Shown here in pieces: positions 49,139 through 58,228 of a DNA stretch of 64,000 nucleotides (position 1 is its first letter; the number at the start of each line of letters is the position of its first letter). The translations under genes and the position numbers were made by a program. Source of the stretch: an uncultured Oscillibacter sp. (GTDB lineage Bacteria > Bacillota > Clostridia > Oscillospirales > Oscillospiraceae); NCBI GenBank assembly GCA_910587875.1, contig CAJUOD010000002.1:1-64000 (forward strand). Direction: 5' to 3'. The notes beneath the pieces were generated by a model. It was not told where the DNA came from. It saw only the letters and a list, made by a program, of their open reading frames with translations, and ran no database searches.

Positions 49139-50650
49139 TCAAGGGTTCAAGTCTGCGTAGATGTTTTTCAGAGCGGGGTAGACGCTCATGAAATTGCGGT
49201 ACATCTTGTCATAGACCGCTTTATTTTCCGGGCGGGGGTAGAAGCTCTTTTCAATGCTGATGAACTTGCCGGCGTCTTCCAGCGTGTAAAGCCCCATGCC
49301 CACCGCGGCCACAACGGCGGCGCCCATAGCGCCGGCGTGGCGGACGTTCGCCGTCCGGTGAACCGGGATGTTCAGCACGTCGGCGATGATTTGCAGCCAG
49401 CGGTCCCTCAGCGCACCGCCGCCCACCGCTGTGACGGAGGTCACCCGCCTGCCGCCGCAGTCTTTTTCGTAATAGTCCACCTGTCCCCGCAGACTGTAGG
49501 CTACGCCCTCCAGCACGGCGTTCAGGATATGGCGGCGGTCATGCTGATTGGTGACATTGATGTAGGTGCCCCGCGCCCGCTCATCCAACACCGGGCAGTG
49601 CTCTCCGTGGAGCCAGGGAGTCACCAGCAGGCCGTTGGACCCGGCAGGGATATCCCGGATATCGTTTTCGATAAACTGATAAATGCTCTCAGTCGAAGAC
49701 AGCACTCCTGTTTCGATTAACTTTCGCTCAACCCCATAGTACTGGTTGATTGCCCATTCGTAGGTCATACAGCAGGACTGGACGCAGCCTCCGTAAATCA
49801 TTTGCTCTTTATTCATGCTGTACATCTCATAGATGCCCGGGCAAGGATTTTTCACGCGCGCGGTGTCTTTCAACACGGTCAGCCAGGCGGAGGAACCCAA
49901 GTAGATATGGGCGTCTCCCAACTTGGAGCAGGCGGCTCCCGCCGCGGCGGCAGGCACATCCCCGGTGCCCATGTAAACGCCGGCGTTCACCGTCAGGCCC
50001 AGCTCCTCCGCCGCCTGGGGAAGCAGCGTTCCCACAAATTCCGTGCAGGTTTTCAGCGGCGGCATCTTTGAAAGGTCTACTCCTGCCGCGGCATACATGG
50101 TGTGCTTGTGCTGTAGCTCCGCTTCATCCAGCGAGTGGGGGCTGGACCGGGTCAGCTCCATATAGACCTTCCCTGTGCATTTGTAATTTAAAAAACAGGT
50201 GCAGTCCATAAAGTAGGCGGTTTTGCTGTAAAGTTCCGGTTCGTTCTCCTGGAACCAGAGCAGCTTTCCCACCACGTCGTTGGCATTGAGGTACTCTTCT
50301 CCTATGGCGACATTAATCCGGTTTGCTTGGTCTCCGGCCCGGCTGTCCAGCCAGGTGATGTTGTTGTAAAGCACGGTGCCGTCCGCCGCAACCGGGATGA
50401 TTCCCATGCCCTGGGTGCTGAAGGCCAGACCCAAGACCAGCTTTTTGTCAATGCTGGCCTTTCCCACAGCGGCTTTTGTCGCCGAACAGACCGCCTGCCA
50501 GTAGTCCTCTGGGTTTTGCTCCGCGTAGCCGTGCCGGGGGCAAAGCAATCCATACCCCCGTTCGCTGCTGGCGATCAGGTTCCCTTCAAAGTCCACGATG
50601 GATGCCTTTACGCCGCTGGTTCCAAAATCATACGCCGCAATGTAATTCAC
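49139..50650 (-). CDS. FGGY-family carbohydrate kinase
   Basis: 503 aa. The FGGY N-terminal domain starts NYIAAYDFGTSGVKASI with phosphate-binding loop. AFSTQGMGIIPV and NNITWLDSRAGDQ give the substrate part. The C-terminal domain has GGGALRDRWLQIIADVLNIP and AMGAAVVAAVGMGLY. Substrates in this family are xylulose, ribulose, rhamnulose, fuculose, gluconate and glycerol; this one is xylulokinase-like but not assignable. It would phosphorylate the ketose before cleavage by the aldolase 39 nt upstream. Confidence 0.92.
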   Translation of the reverse strand: MNYIAAYDFGTSGVKASIVDFEGNLIASSERGYGLLCPRHGYAEQNPEDYWQAVCSATKAAVGKASIDKKLVLGLAFSTQGMGIIPVAADGTVLYNNITWLDSRAGDQANRINVAIGEEYLNANDVVGKLLWFQENEPELYSKTAYFMDCTCFLNYKCTGKVYMELTRSSPHSLDEAELQHKHTMYAAAGVDLSKMPPLKTCTEFVGTLLPQAAEELGLTVNAGVYMGTGDVPAAAAGAACSKLGDAHIYLGSSAWLTVLKDTARVKNPCPGIYEMYSMNKEQMIYGGCVQSCCMTYEWAINQYYGVERKLIETGVLSSTESIYQFIENDIRDIPAGSNGLLVTPWLHGEHCPVLDERARGTYINVTNQHDRRHILNAVLEGVAYSLRGQVDYYEKDCGGRRVTSVTAVGGGALRDRWLQIIADVLNIPVHRTANVRHAGAMGAAVVAAVGMGLYTLEDAGKFISIEKSFYPRPENKAVYDKMYRNFMSVYPALKNIYADLNP

Positions 50651-50689
50651 CTTTCGTTCACTCCTTTCCGCCGTGTTCAGATGTCTTTG

Positions 50690-51334
50690 TTACTCCTCTT
50701 CCAAGCCCTTTTTCCTTCGCATCTCATTTTGAATTTCCAGAGGAATGGCGTGAACTCCGCCCAGGCCCTGGGCCAGACAGCATATTTTGGCCGCGTCCTC
50801 TGTATAGAGCGCATAAGTGTGCGCCTTTTCTACCGTCTCTCCCACGGCCAGGACGCCGTGGTTCGCCAGCAGACAGGCTCGGCGGCGCTCCAGCACCCGC
50901 AGAGCCTTTTTCCCCAGGTCCTCCGTTCCGGGGAGGGCAAATTCCGCCAGGGGGATGTCCCCGCCCACAAAAGGAATCATCTCAATCAGCGCCGCAGGAA
51001 TCACCTTGTGAGCCGCCGCGAAGGCTGTGGCGAAGGGGGAGTGGGTATGTACGACGCCGTATATGTCGGAGCGGTTTTTATAGACGGCCGTGTGCATTTT
51101 CCACTCCGAGGAGGGGGTATGCTTTCCCTCTAGTATGTTCCCATCCAGGCTGATTACCATGATGTCGTCCGCAGTCATTCCCTCATAGGGAACGCTGCTG
51201 GGCGTGATGGCCACAATGCCTTGCTCTGGGTCATACTGGCTCAGGTTCCCGCTGGTGCCGGCAAACAGTTTTTCCTGATAGGCTTGCAGCGCCATGCTCA
51301 GGACGCGCTGCTTCAGTGCTGCTGTGTTCATCAT
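50690..51334 (-). CDS. Class II aldolase/adducin family (fuculose-phosphate aldolase-like)
   Basis: 214 aa, the FucA/AraD size. Phosphate loop GTSGNLSQYD, SSEWKMH with the catalytic-type Glu, zinc ligands in VHTHSPFATAF and a third His in LLANHGVLAVG. It should split a ketose-1-phosphate into DHAP and an aldehyde, or epimerise. It is first in the operon, after promoter 51360-51388. The second ATG codon (51331) may also be used. Fe-ADH downstream could reduce the released aldehyde. Confidence 0.9.
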   Translation of the reverse strand: MMNTAALKQRVLSMALQAYQEKLFAGTSGNLSQYDPEQGIVAITPSSVPYEGMTADDIMVISLDGNILEGKHTPSSEWKMHTAVYKNRSDIYGVVHTHSPFATAFAAAHKVIPAALIEMIPFVGGDIPLAEFALPGTEDLGKKALRVLERRRACLLANHGVLAVGETVEKAHTYALYTEDAAKICCLAQGLGGVHAIPLEIQNEMRRKKGLEEE

Positions 51335-51359
51335 CCACCTCCGTTTGTTTTATGCCTGT

Positions 51360-51388
51360 ATTATACTTACTTTAAGTTGTTTTGTAAA
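51360..51388 (-). promoter_or_regulatory. Promoter of the aldolase-kinase operon
   Basis: Minus strand: TTTACA (51388-51383), 17-nt spacer, TATAAT (51365-51360), about 30 nt before the aldolase start. Confidence 0.75.
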
Positions 51389-51475
51389 TTATTTTTGTTG
51401 TTTTACATGATATTTCTGCGATTTAACTAAGATTACACCTGATTTCTTATCATAATTGCACTTGCTTTTTTTGAA

Positions 51476-51498
51476 ATACCAATATAAAATATTGGTAT
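51476..51498. promoter_or_regulatory. Operator for the DeoR regulator
   Basis: Perfect 9-bp arms ATACCAATA and TATTGGTAT with a 5-nt spacer, 37 nt before the deoR-type gene and overlapping its probable promoter. Likely autoregulatory, and near enough to affect the divergent operon. Confidence 0.65.
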
Positions 51499-51535
51499 TC
51501 TGTTGCATGTAAAATATTGAAAGGAGCTGTCTGCC

Positions 51536-52324
51536 ATGTCCCATACCCCTAGAAATAGAAAATGTGCTGGAACTTTGGCGGTTCAACGCAAGAACGACAT
51601 TAAAACCCTGATGCTGGAACAGAAGTCCATGACGGTCTCTGCCCTGTCGGAGCACTTCGGCGTGACATATGAAACCATTCGTCGAGATCTGGAGGCTTTG
51701 GAAAAGGAGGGTTTTTTGCGAAAAGTCTACGGAGGAGCGGCCCTTAATGTGCGCGTACAAAATGAGGTGGGCTTCACCACTCTGGTGGGGTTGTTCTCTG
51801 AGAGCAAACAGCTCATTGCCCAAAAGGCCGCCAATTTTATCCGGCAGAACGACTGCATCTATCTGGACGCTTCCACTACCGCCTACCACATCGTCTCAGA
51901 GATCGCGGACAGAAATCTGACGGTTATGACCAACTCTCTCAAAGCCCTCTCCAAATTGTCCGAGTGCCCCTCCATCAACGTGGTCGCCCTGGGCGGGACG
52001 CTGAACCGGCTTAGTTTCAGCTTTCTGGGGGCGAGCACGTGCTCCCAGCTTATGAATTTTCATCTGGATAAGGCCTTCATTTCCTGCAGCGCGCTGGACA
52101 AGACCTATGGCCTCAGCGACAAACGCGAGGAAAGCGCGACCCTCCACAAGGCAATTATTGAAAGCTCCAATGAAGTTTTCCTGGTGGTGGACCACACCAA
52201 ATTTGACAAGGTTTCTTTTGCTAGATTTGCGGATTTCAAGAAGGTGAAGGCTGTTATTACGGATCATCCCCTCAGCGAGGAGTGGACCGTCTTCCTGCGG
52301 GAGAACAATATTGCCTGGTATTAA
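51536..52324 (+). CDS. DeoR-family transcriptional regulator
   Basis: 262 aa; ATG at 51536 follows AAAGGAG. N-terminal DeoR HTH (MTVSALSEHFGVTYETIRRD, then LEALEKEGFLRKVYGGA). The C-terminal DeoRC sugar-phosphate sensor has YLDASTTAYHI and the GGTLNR and LDKAFIS motifs. It is divergent from the aldolase-kinase operon with a perfect inverted repeat between them, so it probably represses that operon until a phosphorylated sugar binds. Confidence 0.93.
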   Translation: MSHTPRNRKCAGTLAVQRKNDIKTLMLEQKSMTVSALSEHFGVTYETIRRDLEALEKEGFLRKVYGGAALNVRVQNEVGFTTLVGLFSESKQLIAQKAANFIRQNDCIYLDASTTAYHIVSEIADRNLTVMTNSLKALSKLSECPSINVVALGGTLNRLSFSFLGASTCSQLMNFHLDKAFISCSALDKTYGLSDKREESATLHKAIIESSNEVFLVVDHTKFDKVSFARFADFKKVKAVITDHPLSEEWTVFLRENNIAWY

Positions 52325-52742
52325 AAAAGTCACCCTCAGATGCCGGTCTATACGTAAGCGATCTTGACCTCATTGTGGTCCAGCGGAGCCGCGCCGATAG
52401 GCGCGGCTCCATACTTCGTATGGCCTGTGGAGCGCGTGTGACGAGCGGCGTCGTGAGGAAGGAAACGCCGAAAGGTGCGCGTTTCTTGTGCGGGGCGAGC
52501 TGCCTGGACCGGCAATAAGCCGGCGAACCAGACAACCGCCTCGCGGAGTGCGCGCGTACATTGCCGCTGCATAGAAGCGCGCCGCTGTCCGCTGACACGC
52601 TGAAGGACTTCCGGCTTAACGTGGCTTATGAAGCCGCTTGAACGAACCCTCGCCGGGTTGAGGATGGGGTCCCATTGGATCCGATCTTGTGCTAGTCCCG
52701 GCATTTGATTTATCCACTTATAGGATCCGCTGGAAACAAAAA

Positions 52743-52778
52743 AGCCCCCGTCGATCCTGTGTTGGATCGCTGGGGCTT
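52743..52778 (-). terminator. Terminator, minus direction
   Basis: Arms AGCCCCCGTCGATCC and GGATCGCTGGGGCTT with a 6-nt loop. In the minus direction TTTTTTGTTT follows, so it should end a minus-strand transcript whose gene is not visible. Confidence 0.75.
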
Positions 52779-52984
52779 CACGCGGTTTATGCAGGGGCGG
52801 CGTGTCCGATCTTCTCCGGGGGAAGGGCCTCCTCCTTGAGAAATGCGCCGCTAGAGTTTCAGCTTTCTGGCAGTACATGTTGGAACGGCCAGACAATCCG
52901 AATAGAAACCGTCTTCCTTTTCGGCCCCAAACCCGGCGAAGCGGATTTCGGATGAAAGCAAAGAAAAGCTGTCCGGCGTATGAA

Positions 52985-53021
52985 AAAAGCCCTAAGGCTT
53001 TTTCATCGCCTTAGGGCTTTT
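52985..53021. terminator. Repeated hairpin, copy Y
   Basis: Perfect 14-bp arms AAAAGCCCTAAGGC and GCCTTAGGGCTTTT. Near-identical to 42026-42062, including the loop TTTTTCA. Confidence 0.65.
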
Positions 53022-53160
53022 CTTGGGCCGTCGTGTGTTACCAAAAAAGATGCGGATCTGTAGCCACAATAAACAATTCCATCTAATCGAACAACTGGCA
53101 GCTGCCGGTTCAGTTATTCACCGTCGGCTAAAAGCCCAGTTATTTCAATGGATACAATGC

Positions 53161-53206
53161 AAAGCGGAGCCGGCTTTCGATAAAAAGTTCGAAAAGCGGC
53201 TCCGCT
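53161..53206 (-). terminator. Terminator of the YwgA-like gene
   Basis: Long interrupted stem AAGCGGAGCC with GGCTCCGCTT around an AT-rich loop, directly after the 53212 stop. Confidence 0.6.
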
Positions 53207-53211
53207 TCAGT

Positions 53212-53748
53212 TTATTGATCCAGAAAATGATGGCCGGTCAAATCGTCAAATGCGTCAGATATCGTTTTTTCAGAAAAGTGCGGCTTTATTTTTTGTACCG
53301 CTTGGCATATCTCTGCTTTAGACCCGCTCCAGCGGTTGTTTTTGAATGACAAGGCCACGAAGACCGTTGTTGAGTACAGCTCCAGCTCCTTTGCCGTTTT
53401 GTCTTTAAAGAAATTAACTACATGATCAATCTCGTCGTTGTACTGAGAGAGAACCTCTGCGCCGCTTATTTGGCCGCTGTTGTTTCCGGCGCTGATCTGA
53501 TATCCGTTCATTCCATTGGGATAGGTCACAGGAACTATCTTTATATAGTCCGAAAACTCTGCATATTCAATGTCACTCATGACCGTCTGACAGTATGGTC
53601 CGTAAGTGTATATCTCAAAGTCGTAAGCCAGAGGGACCTGATACACAGCTTGTAATAAGTAAAGAAATTTCATCATACCTGTTTTGCCGATATTGGAGTC
53701 CCTCTTGGCAATCTCTGTTATAAAAGCAAGCCGTTCCTGCGTTCTCAT
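53212..53748 (-). CDS. YwgA-like protein
   Basis: ATG at 53748 follows GAGGGAATTTTG; 178 aa. The N-terminal part (TEIAKRDSNIGKTGMMKFLY, then LLQAVYQVPLAYDFEIYTYG, PYC) follows the pattern of Bacillus YwgA and related proteins, also akin to SocA/Panacea-type small domains. Function is unknown. In Bacillus the gene accompanies the HD-domain gene ywfO, and here too it directly follows an HD-domain gene (10 nt), which supports both calls. Confidence 0.75.
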   Translation of the reverse strand: MRTQERLAFITEIAKRDSNIGKTGMMKFLYLLQAVYQVPLAYDFEIYTYGPYCQTVMSDIEYAEFSDYIKIVPVTYPNGMNGYQISAGNNSGQISGAEVLSQYNDEIDHVVNFFKDKTAKELELYSTTVFVALSFKNNRWSGSKAEICQAVQKIKPHFSEKTISDAFDDLTGHHFLDQ

Positions 53749-53758
53749 CAAAATTCCC

Positions 53759-54847
53759 TCACTTTTTCTCAGTATAAAGACGCTTCATTCTTGGCGCGTC
53801 GACCATATGCCGGACAATGGGAGATATCCCGCTCAGTTCCTTTACGTAACCGGAGGACTTGTCGCATATCAAAATATCCTTATCCAGCTTGTACCAGCTT
53901 GTCTTGGCTTCATCTTCAAAATAATCGACGCCGTTTTTCTGGAGCTCTTTCCGTAGCTGATCAAATTTCTCTTCCTCCTGTAGAGTTGGCAGCAGGCTTG
54001 TTTCATACTTTTTCCTGTAATGGCGGCGCTCCAAAATGAGCTGGCTGTGCTTTCCACCCAGGCCTTCCTTGATCTTGCCATACATCGACCAGTCATCCAA
54101 CTGAACATAATCCCCTAGATGATCGGGAGAGGGATAAAAGCCTCCGAAGGCCGGATAGGCGTGCTCCAAAATCTCCTTTACCGCGTAACTGACATGATGG
54201 TCATAAGCCCGGCGGGTCTTGTGGAAATAAACTTGAGAAAACATTTGATATCTGGCCAGCACAAGGCTTTCAGCAATGTGCCATCCGCCCTTTTGGACCG
54301 CAAGTACCAAATCTCCTGTTTCTTCCATCTGCCCGATGTCAATGCAGTTGATGAGCCGATCTTTGTCATACAAGCCGTAATTGACGCCTGTATGGATGGA
54401 GTCCCGGAGGAGATAATCGGCCCGGTCCACGTCAAGCTGCCCGGAAATAATTCCTTTGAACAATAAAAGAATCCCCTGAAAGGAGCACTTTGTGGAGTCG
54501 CCGAGGAGTGCCGTGACTTCCTCGGTTTTTATTTGGTAATTTGCGTTGATGGGATGATCTTCAATGATATCTTTAAAATATCGTTTAATGATTGCGATAC
54601 TATATTCCTCATGATCGTAACGTTTATGCATCAAGGAGCCCTTAAATGGCATGAGGTCTTCACCAGTGTGGGAAAACGGAGCATGTCCGATATCGTGCAG
54701 AAGCGCGGCCAAACGGATAATCTTGCGGTACCGGTCAAACCCGCCTTCATTAAGGCGGTACTGTTCCTGCAGCAGCTTCCGCGCCCGCTCCTTGCTGATG
54801 ATGCTGTTGTATATGTCGGTAGCCATCTGCATCACGCCGAAGGAATG
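53759..54847 (-). pseudogene. HD-domain phosphohydrolase (YwfO-like), 5' end deleted
   Basis: Open from GTG 54835 (358 aa). The HD core is present: LAALLHDIGHAPFSHTGEDL, then LDVDRADYLLRDS. The family should begin about 50-60 residues earlier. In this frame sequence continues upstream as HSFGVMQMATD, matching the family's 'HS-GVM' end of its first metal-binding His, and then runs into a stop at 54857-54859. The upstream DNA belongs to the MFS gene. The first metal-ligand His is cut off from any start codon, so activity is doubtful. Confidence 0.8.
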
Positions 54848-55928
54848 CCCCTCCTGCTAGAGAGGCCAAGACACTACCTATCGTGTAGGTCATCGCCATA
54901 TATGCCTGGCCCTTTATGGCGTCCTCCGCCCGAATTACCTGATTCACGTAGTAAACCGGGACGATAGAGATCAGCCCCCAGCCCAGCATCTGGAAAAGCT
55001 GCACAGCGTATAGGGCTCCCATGGATGAGACCAGCAGGGTTCCCATGCTTTTCAGCGCAATCGCGGTTCCGCAGATTTTGAACCAGAAGCCGCACCCCGC
55101 CTTTTTCAGCATCCTCGCGAAAAATAGCATGGGCGGAATTTCAATCAGTCCGCACATGGATGTAATCAGCCCGACCTCCGCGCTTCCGCCGCCCTTGGTC
55201 TGGATAATCTGATATAAAAATGTGTTAATCAAAGCATGGCTGACGTACAGCATTACGGTACCCGCCAGCACGATGAGGAAACGTGGATATTCTTTGAAGA
55301 AAACCGCAGGGGAAGACGGCTCCGCTTTTTGCTCTTCCACACCTGTCAAGGCTCGTTTCTGAAAGGGGTACCGCCATACGCAGAAGGTGAGGACCCCATA
55401 GCCTAAAGCGATGCAGACCGGGATAACAATTACGCCGGCCCGCGGCACCAGGATTCCCAAAAGGCAGGAAGCTGCCGCATAGACAATGGAGCCGATCCCC
55501 CTGGAAAGCCTCCAATTCAGCGAATATCCCTGATTCAGCATTTCCGTTCCGAGGGAGTTGATGAAGGGCAGCAGAAATTGGAGAACAGCCACACAGCCGC
55601 CAAAGAGCAGACCCGTCAAAAACGGCGAACGTCGGTGCGCGGCGCACACCGCTATCCCCATCAGCAGGGCCGCAAAACATGTGACGGCCACAATCATTTT
55701 CAAGGAAGGAGCGGTGGGCCGGTCCGCATACGCGGCGACGATTGGCTGAACAACAGCGGCAGCGATCCCGGAAGCAGCTATGATCATGCCGATCTGCACG
55801 TTTGTCAGGCCGCAATCCAGCAGATAGACGCTGGAAAACGCCAGCACGCTTGCGAAGTTTATCCAGTAGAAACTTTGAACGAGAGAATAGCTGACAGTTA
55901 AAGAACGGTTGACGGTCTGGGATTTCAT
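54848..55928 (-). pseudogene. MFS transporter, 3' end deleted
   Basis: Starts MKSQTVNRSLTVSYSLVQSF after AAAGGAAAC. About 10-11 hydrophobic helices of the MFS_1-like family (QIGMIIAASGIAAAVVQPIV, then AYADRPTAPS) run up to GSVLASLAGGAFL at about 54843. After that the frame reads on to 54750 as an Arg/Gln/His-rich tail that is an out-of-frame reading of the HD gene. The last one or two helices are missing. The substrate is unknown. Confidence 0.8.
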
Positions 55929-56024
55929 TGGATAAGTTTCCTTTCACATAGCCCACGTAAAGGTTTCTTCTGTGAACTCTTTACATAGTCAAACGTGTTT
56001 GGGGCAGTCCTGCACTCTGAGAAT

Positions 56025-57587
56025 TCACCATTTCCAGGGGAGCTCTTTCAGAAACTTCTCCGCATTGCGATAGGACACGCCGCCTTCAATACTCTTGTTC
56101 TCGCCGAGATAGAGAACATACTTTCCTACTAGTTTCCCGAAGCGGCGCTCCGTGAGCGCGCATTTCTCCACGTCCAGCAGATGCCGGGACTGTTCAGCTA
56201 CAGCCTGACGGCTGTGCTTGATCTCAAATGCGGCACAGCAATTCTCCTCCCGGTCATAGACCAACATGTCAAACTCCCCGCTGGCGAACTGGAGCTTGCA
56301 GACCTTGTACCGGCTGCCCAGAGCTTTGGAAGTTTCCAGCAGGATGATGTCCTCCAGCATCCGCCCCCGGACCTCTTCCAGGATTCGGCCGGTGATAGCC
56401 TCCCGTTCCTTTTCACTCAGGCTGAGAAACAGCTCGTCCTTCATCAAAGCGTGGACAAGCGCCTGGGCCTGGCAGTAACGCATTCCGGGCTGTGTGAAGA
56501 GAATGTGTTCCACGGGTTCGCTGGCGGGTTCCGTCGTTTCGATGGGGCAGTCCACGATCAAATCCAGAGCAGTGAGGTATTCCTTGATTTCCACAGCATG
56601 GGCTTTCGTAATAGGTACTGTCTGCTCCTGCCGATTGCGGATCTCCAGAATATCCATAAGCCGTTGGGTAACAGTTTCCGTATCGATTTCATCCAGAGCG
56701 GTGGTCCGCTTTTCCGGGTTACGCTCTTTCCGAAGGTTCCTTGCCGCCAACCCCAAATCATGAGACAGGAAGTCACGGGTCAGCACCGACACCAAGAAGG
56801 CGTGGTTCATATCCTCAATGATCCGGTTGATGGCCCCCGTCAGTTCCCCAGCCTCATAGAGCGGACGCAGGTGCCGGAAGTGCCCGCCGTCCTCGCAGCA
56901 AGCCAGCGAATGCTGGATGTTCTTGCAGATGGCGGTGTCGATATACCGCCGGGTGGACTCATCATCCCGAAAGGAGGCGTCCTCGGCATTTACCTCGGCA
57001 TCATCAAAGGCCAATTCCCCGGCCCGGAGGGTTCCGCCATAGCGGATGTACTCGTCGATCTGGTCGATTCCCAGGAGGCGGCTGTGCTCCCGATAGGGGA
57101 TGAAGGTGGTGTGGATCATCTTCGCCCGGTCGTAGAGCTCCTGGTGGAGCGCAAACCAGAATCCCAGGGAATCCGTGCCGGACAGGACGATCTTCATGCC
57201 CTGGGCGGCATAGATATCGGACAGGAGGGCGGCGGAGTCGATGAAGTCCCGCATCAGCGTGACCTCGTCCAGGAGTACAAAGTGGAAACCCAGGGACCGG
57301 AGCTGTTCCATATCCCGGTTCAGGTCCGCGATGGTATCCCGCTTCGTAGCCTTGATATAGGCCGTTTTCGCCACGTCCTCCGGCGTCATGTCCAACACAG
57401 CCTGGCGGAGCAGAGTGGTTTTCCCCGTCCGTCTGAGTCCGAAGAGTAAGCAAACCCGGTCGCATTCGGCATCGTACAGATAATTGTTTAACTGGCGGTA
57501 GCAGTCCCGCTTTTGCCATCCCCGGACATTCTCGGACAGGGCCAGCAGTGCCGCTCCGGTCACAACGTTGGTTTTGAACTCTGACAT
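56025..57587 (-). CDS. AAA ATPase with DUF4143-type C-terminal domain
   Basis: ATG at 57587 (MSEFKTNVVTGAALLALSEN) follows GAGGTG; 520 aa. Walker A GLRRTGKTTLL near 53-63, Walker B HFVLLDEVTLM near 105, and sensor-like IVLSGTDSL. The C-terminal part has GEFDMLVYD and AAFEIKHSRQ, the PD-(D/E)xK-like pattern of DUF4143. Such ATPases are abundant in gut bacteria, with unclear roles. The gene lies 25 nt after the DUF1016_N gene in the same direction. Confidence 0.88.
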   Translation of the reverse strand: MSEFKTNVVTGAALLALSENVRGWQKRDCYRQLNNYLYDAECDRVCLLFGLRRTGKTTLLRQAVLDMTPEDVAKTAYIKATKRDTIADLNRDMEQLRSLGFHFVLLDEVTLMRDFIDSAALLSDIYAAQGMKIVLSGTDSLGFWFALHQELYDRAKMIHTTFIPYREHSRLLGIDQIDEYIRYGGTLRAGELAFDDAEVNAEDASFRDDESTRRYIDTAICKNIQHSLACCEDGGHFRHLRPLYEAGELTGAINRIIEDMNHAFLVSVLTRDFLSHDLGLAARNLRKERNPEKRTTALDEIDTETVTQRLMDILEIRNRQEQTVPITKAHAVEIKEYLTALDLIVDCPIETTEPASEPVEHILFTQPGMRYCQAQALVHALMKDELFLSLSEKEREAITGRILEEVRGRMLEDIILLETSKALGSRYKVCKLQFASGEFDMLVYDREENCCAAFEIKHSRQAVAEQSRHLLDVEKCALTERRFGKLVGKYVLYLGENKSIEGGVSYRNAEKFLKELPWKW

Positions 57588-57612
57588 TTTCCACACCTCT
57601 CTCCTGCTGGTC

Positions 57613-58182
57613 TTAGACTTCCTGTTTTGCCCAGTGTATCACATCCGGGGCCGCAAGTCGAGAGAAATTCGCCTGTGAATGGTCTTTCGGCGTGGCGGCG
57701 CTTGAAACATCTATATCAGAAAGAGGCAGTTGCTCCTCTACGGCTTCGGTGGAACAAAGGGGCGGTGTGTTATCCTCTTGTGTCCCCTTAGTGATTTTCT
57801 CCAGAAGTTCAGTTTTGGACCAATGAAATCGGCGGACAGCGGCGATATACCTGGCACGCTCCTCAGTGGTTACGCAGTTTTCCAGAATGACAATATTCTG
57901 CGTCCATCCAATGGTCATGGTCTGGGCCAGCACTTGCGGTGCGTTCTCATAGGCGCGGTAAAACTCCCGCATCCGGCGGAGATTTCTGGGAGAGAAGCCG
58001 GAGACATCAGGGTACGCGCCAGATAGATACTTCGCAGCGGCAACAGCGGCGCCTTTCTCTGGCCTGTCACTGACCAACCGGCCAATCCCGCAGTACAGTT
58101 CTATCTGCGGCCGATCCGCCACCATCAGGGCATCTAGCGCCGCGAACATGGCGCTGTAGTCAATCGGTTTCCTGATATTCAT
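57613..58182 (-). CDS. Stand-alone DUF1016 N-terminal domain protein
   Basis: ATG at 58182 (MNIRKPIDYSAMFAALDALM) follows AGGAGG; 189 aa. Residues 10-130 match the N-terminal domain of YhcG/DUF1016 proteins (GFSPRNLRRMREFYRAYENA, then QTMTIGWTQNIVILENC). The usual C-terminal PDDEXK nuclease domain is missing, and a low-complexity tail replaces it. Either a truncated gene or a partner subunit for the ATPase downstream, which has its own nuclease-like domain. Confidence 0.8.
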   Translation of the reverse strand: MNIRKPIDYSAMFAALDALMVADRPQIELYCGIGRLVSDRPEKGAAVAAAKYLSGAYPDVSGFSPRNLRRMREFYRAYENAPQVLAQTMTIGWTQNIVILENCVTTEERARYIAAVRRFHWSKTELLEKITKGTQEDNTPPLCSTEAVEEQLPLSDIDVSSAATPKDHSQANFSRLAAPDVIHWAKQEV

Positions 58183-58228
58183 AGGGCTTCCTCCTTCCTT
58201 CATTCCGCTCTCTTTAGGCCACTGAAAA

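Larger units (their letters stand above)
52325..53211. other. Gene-free region of about 890 nt with several hairpins
   Basis: No credible coding frame; the 182-aa minus-strand frame 52348-52896 has no RBS and low-complexity Arg-rich content. Hairpins: GGAGCCGCGCC-GATA-GGCGCGGCTCC (52385-52410), a terminator at 52743-52778, the repeated hairpin 52985-53021, and the terminator of the YwgA-like gene (53161-53206). The part 52430-52700 is GC-rich and could be a decayed intron or RNA gene. Confidence 0.5.

Noticed and set aside
52430..52700. Group II intron
   Set aside because: The stretch is GC-rich and structured, but no domain V hairpin or intron-encoded reverse transcriptase is present. Left as an unexplained non-coding region.
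52348..52896. 182-aa minus-strand frame
   Set aside because: Arg-rich, no RBS, crosses a strong terminator hairpin and resembles no family.
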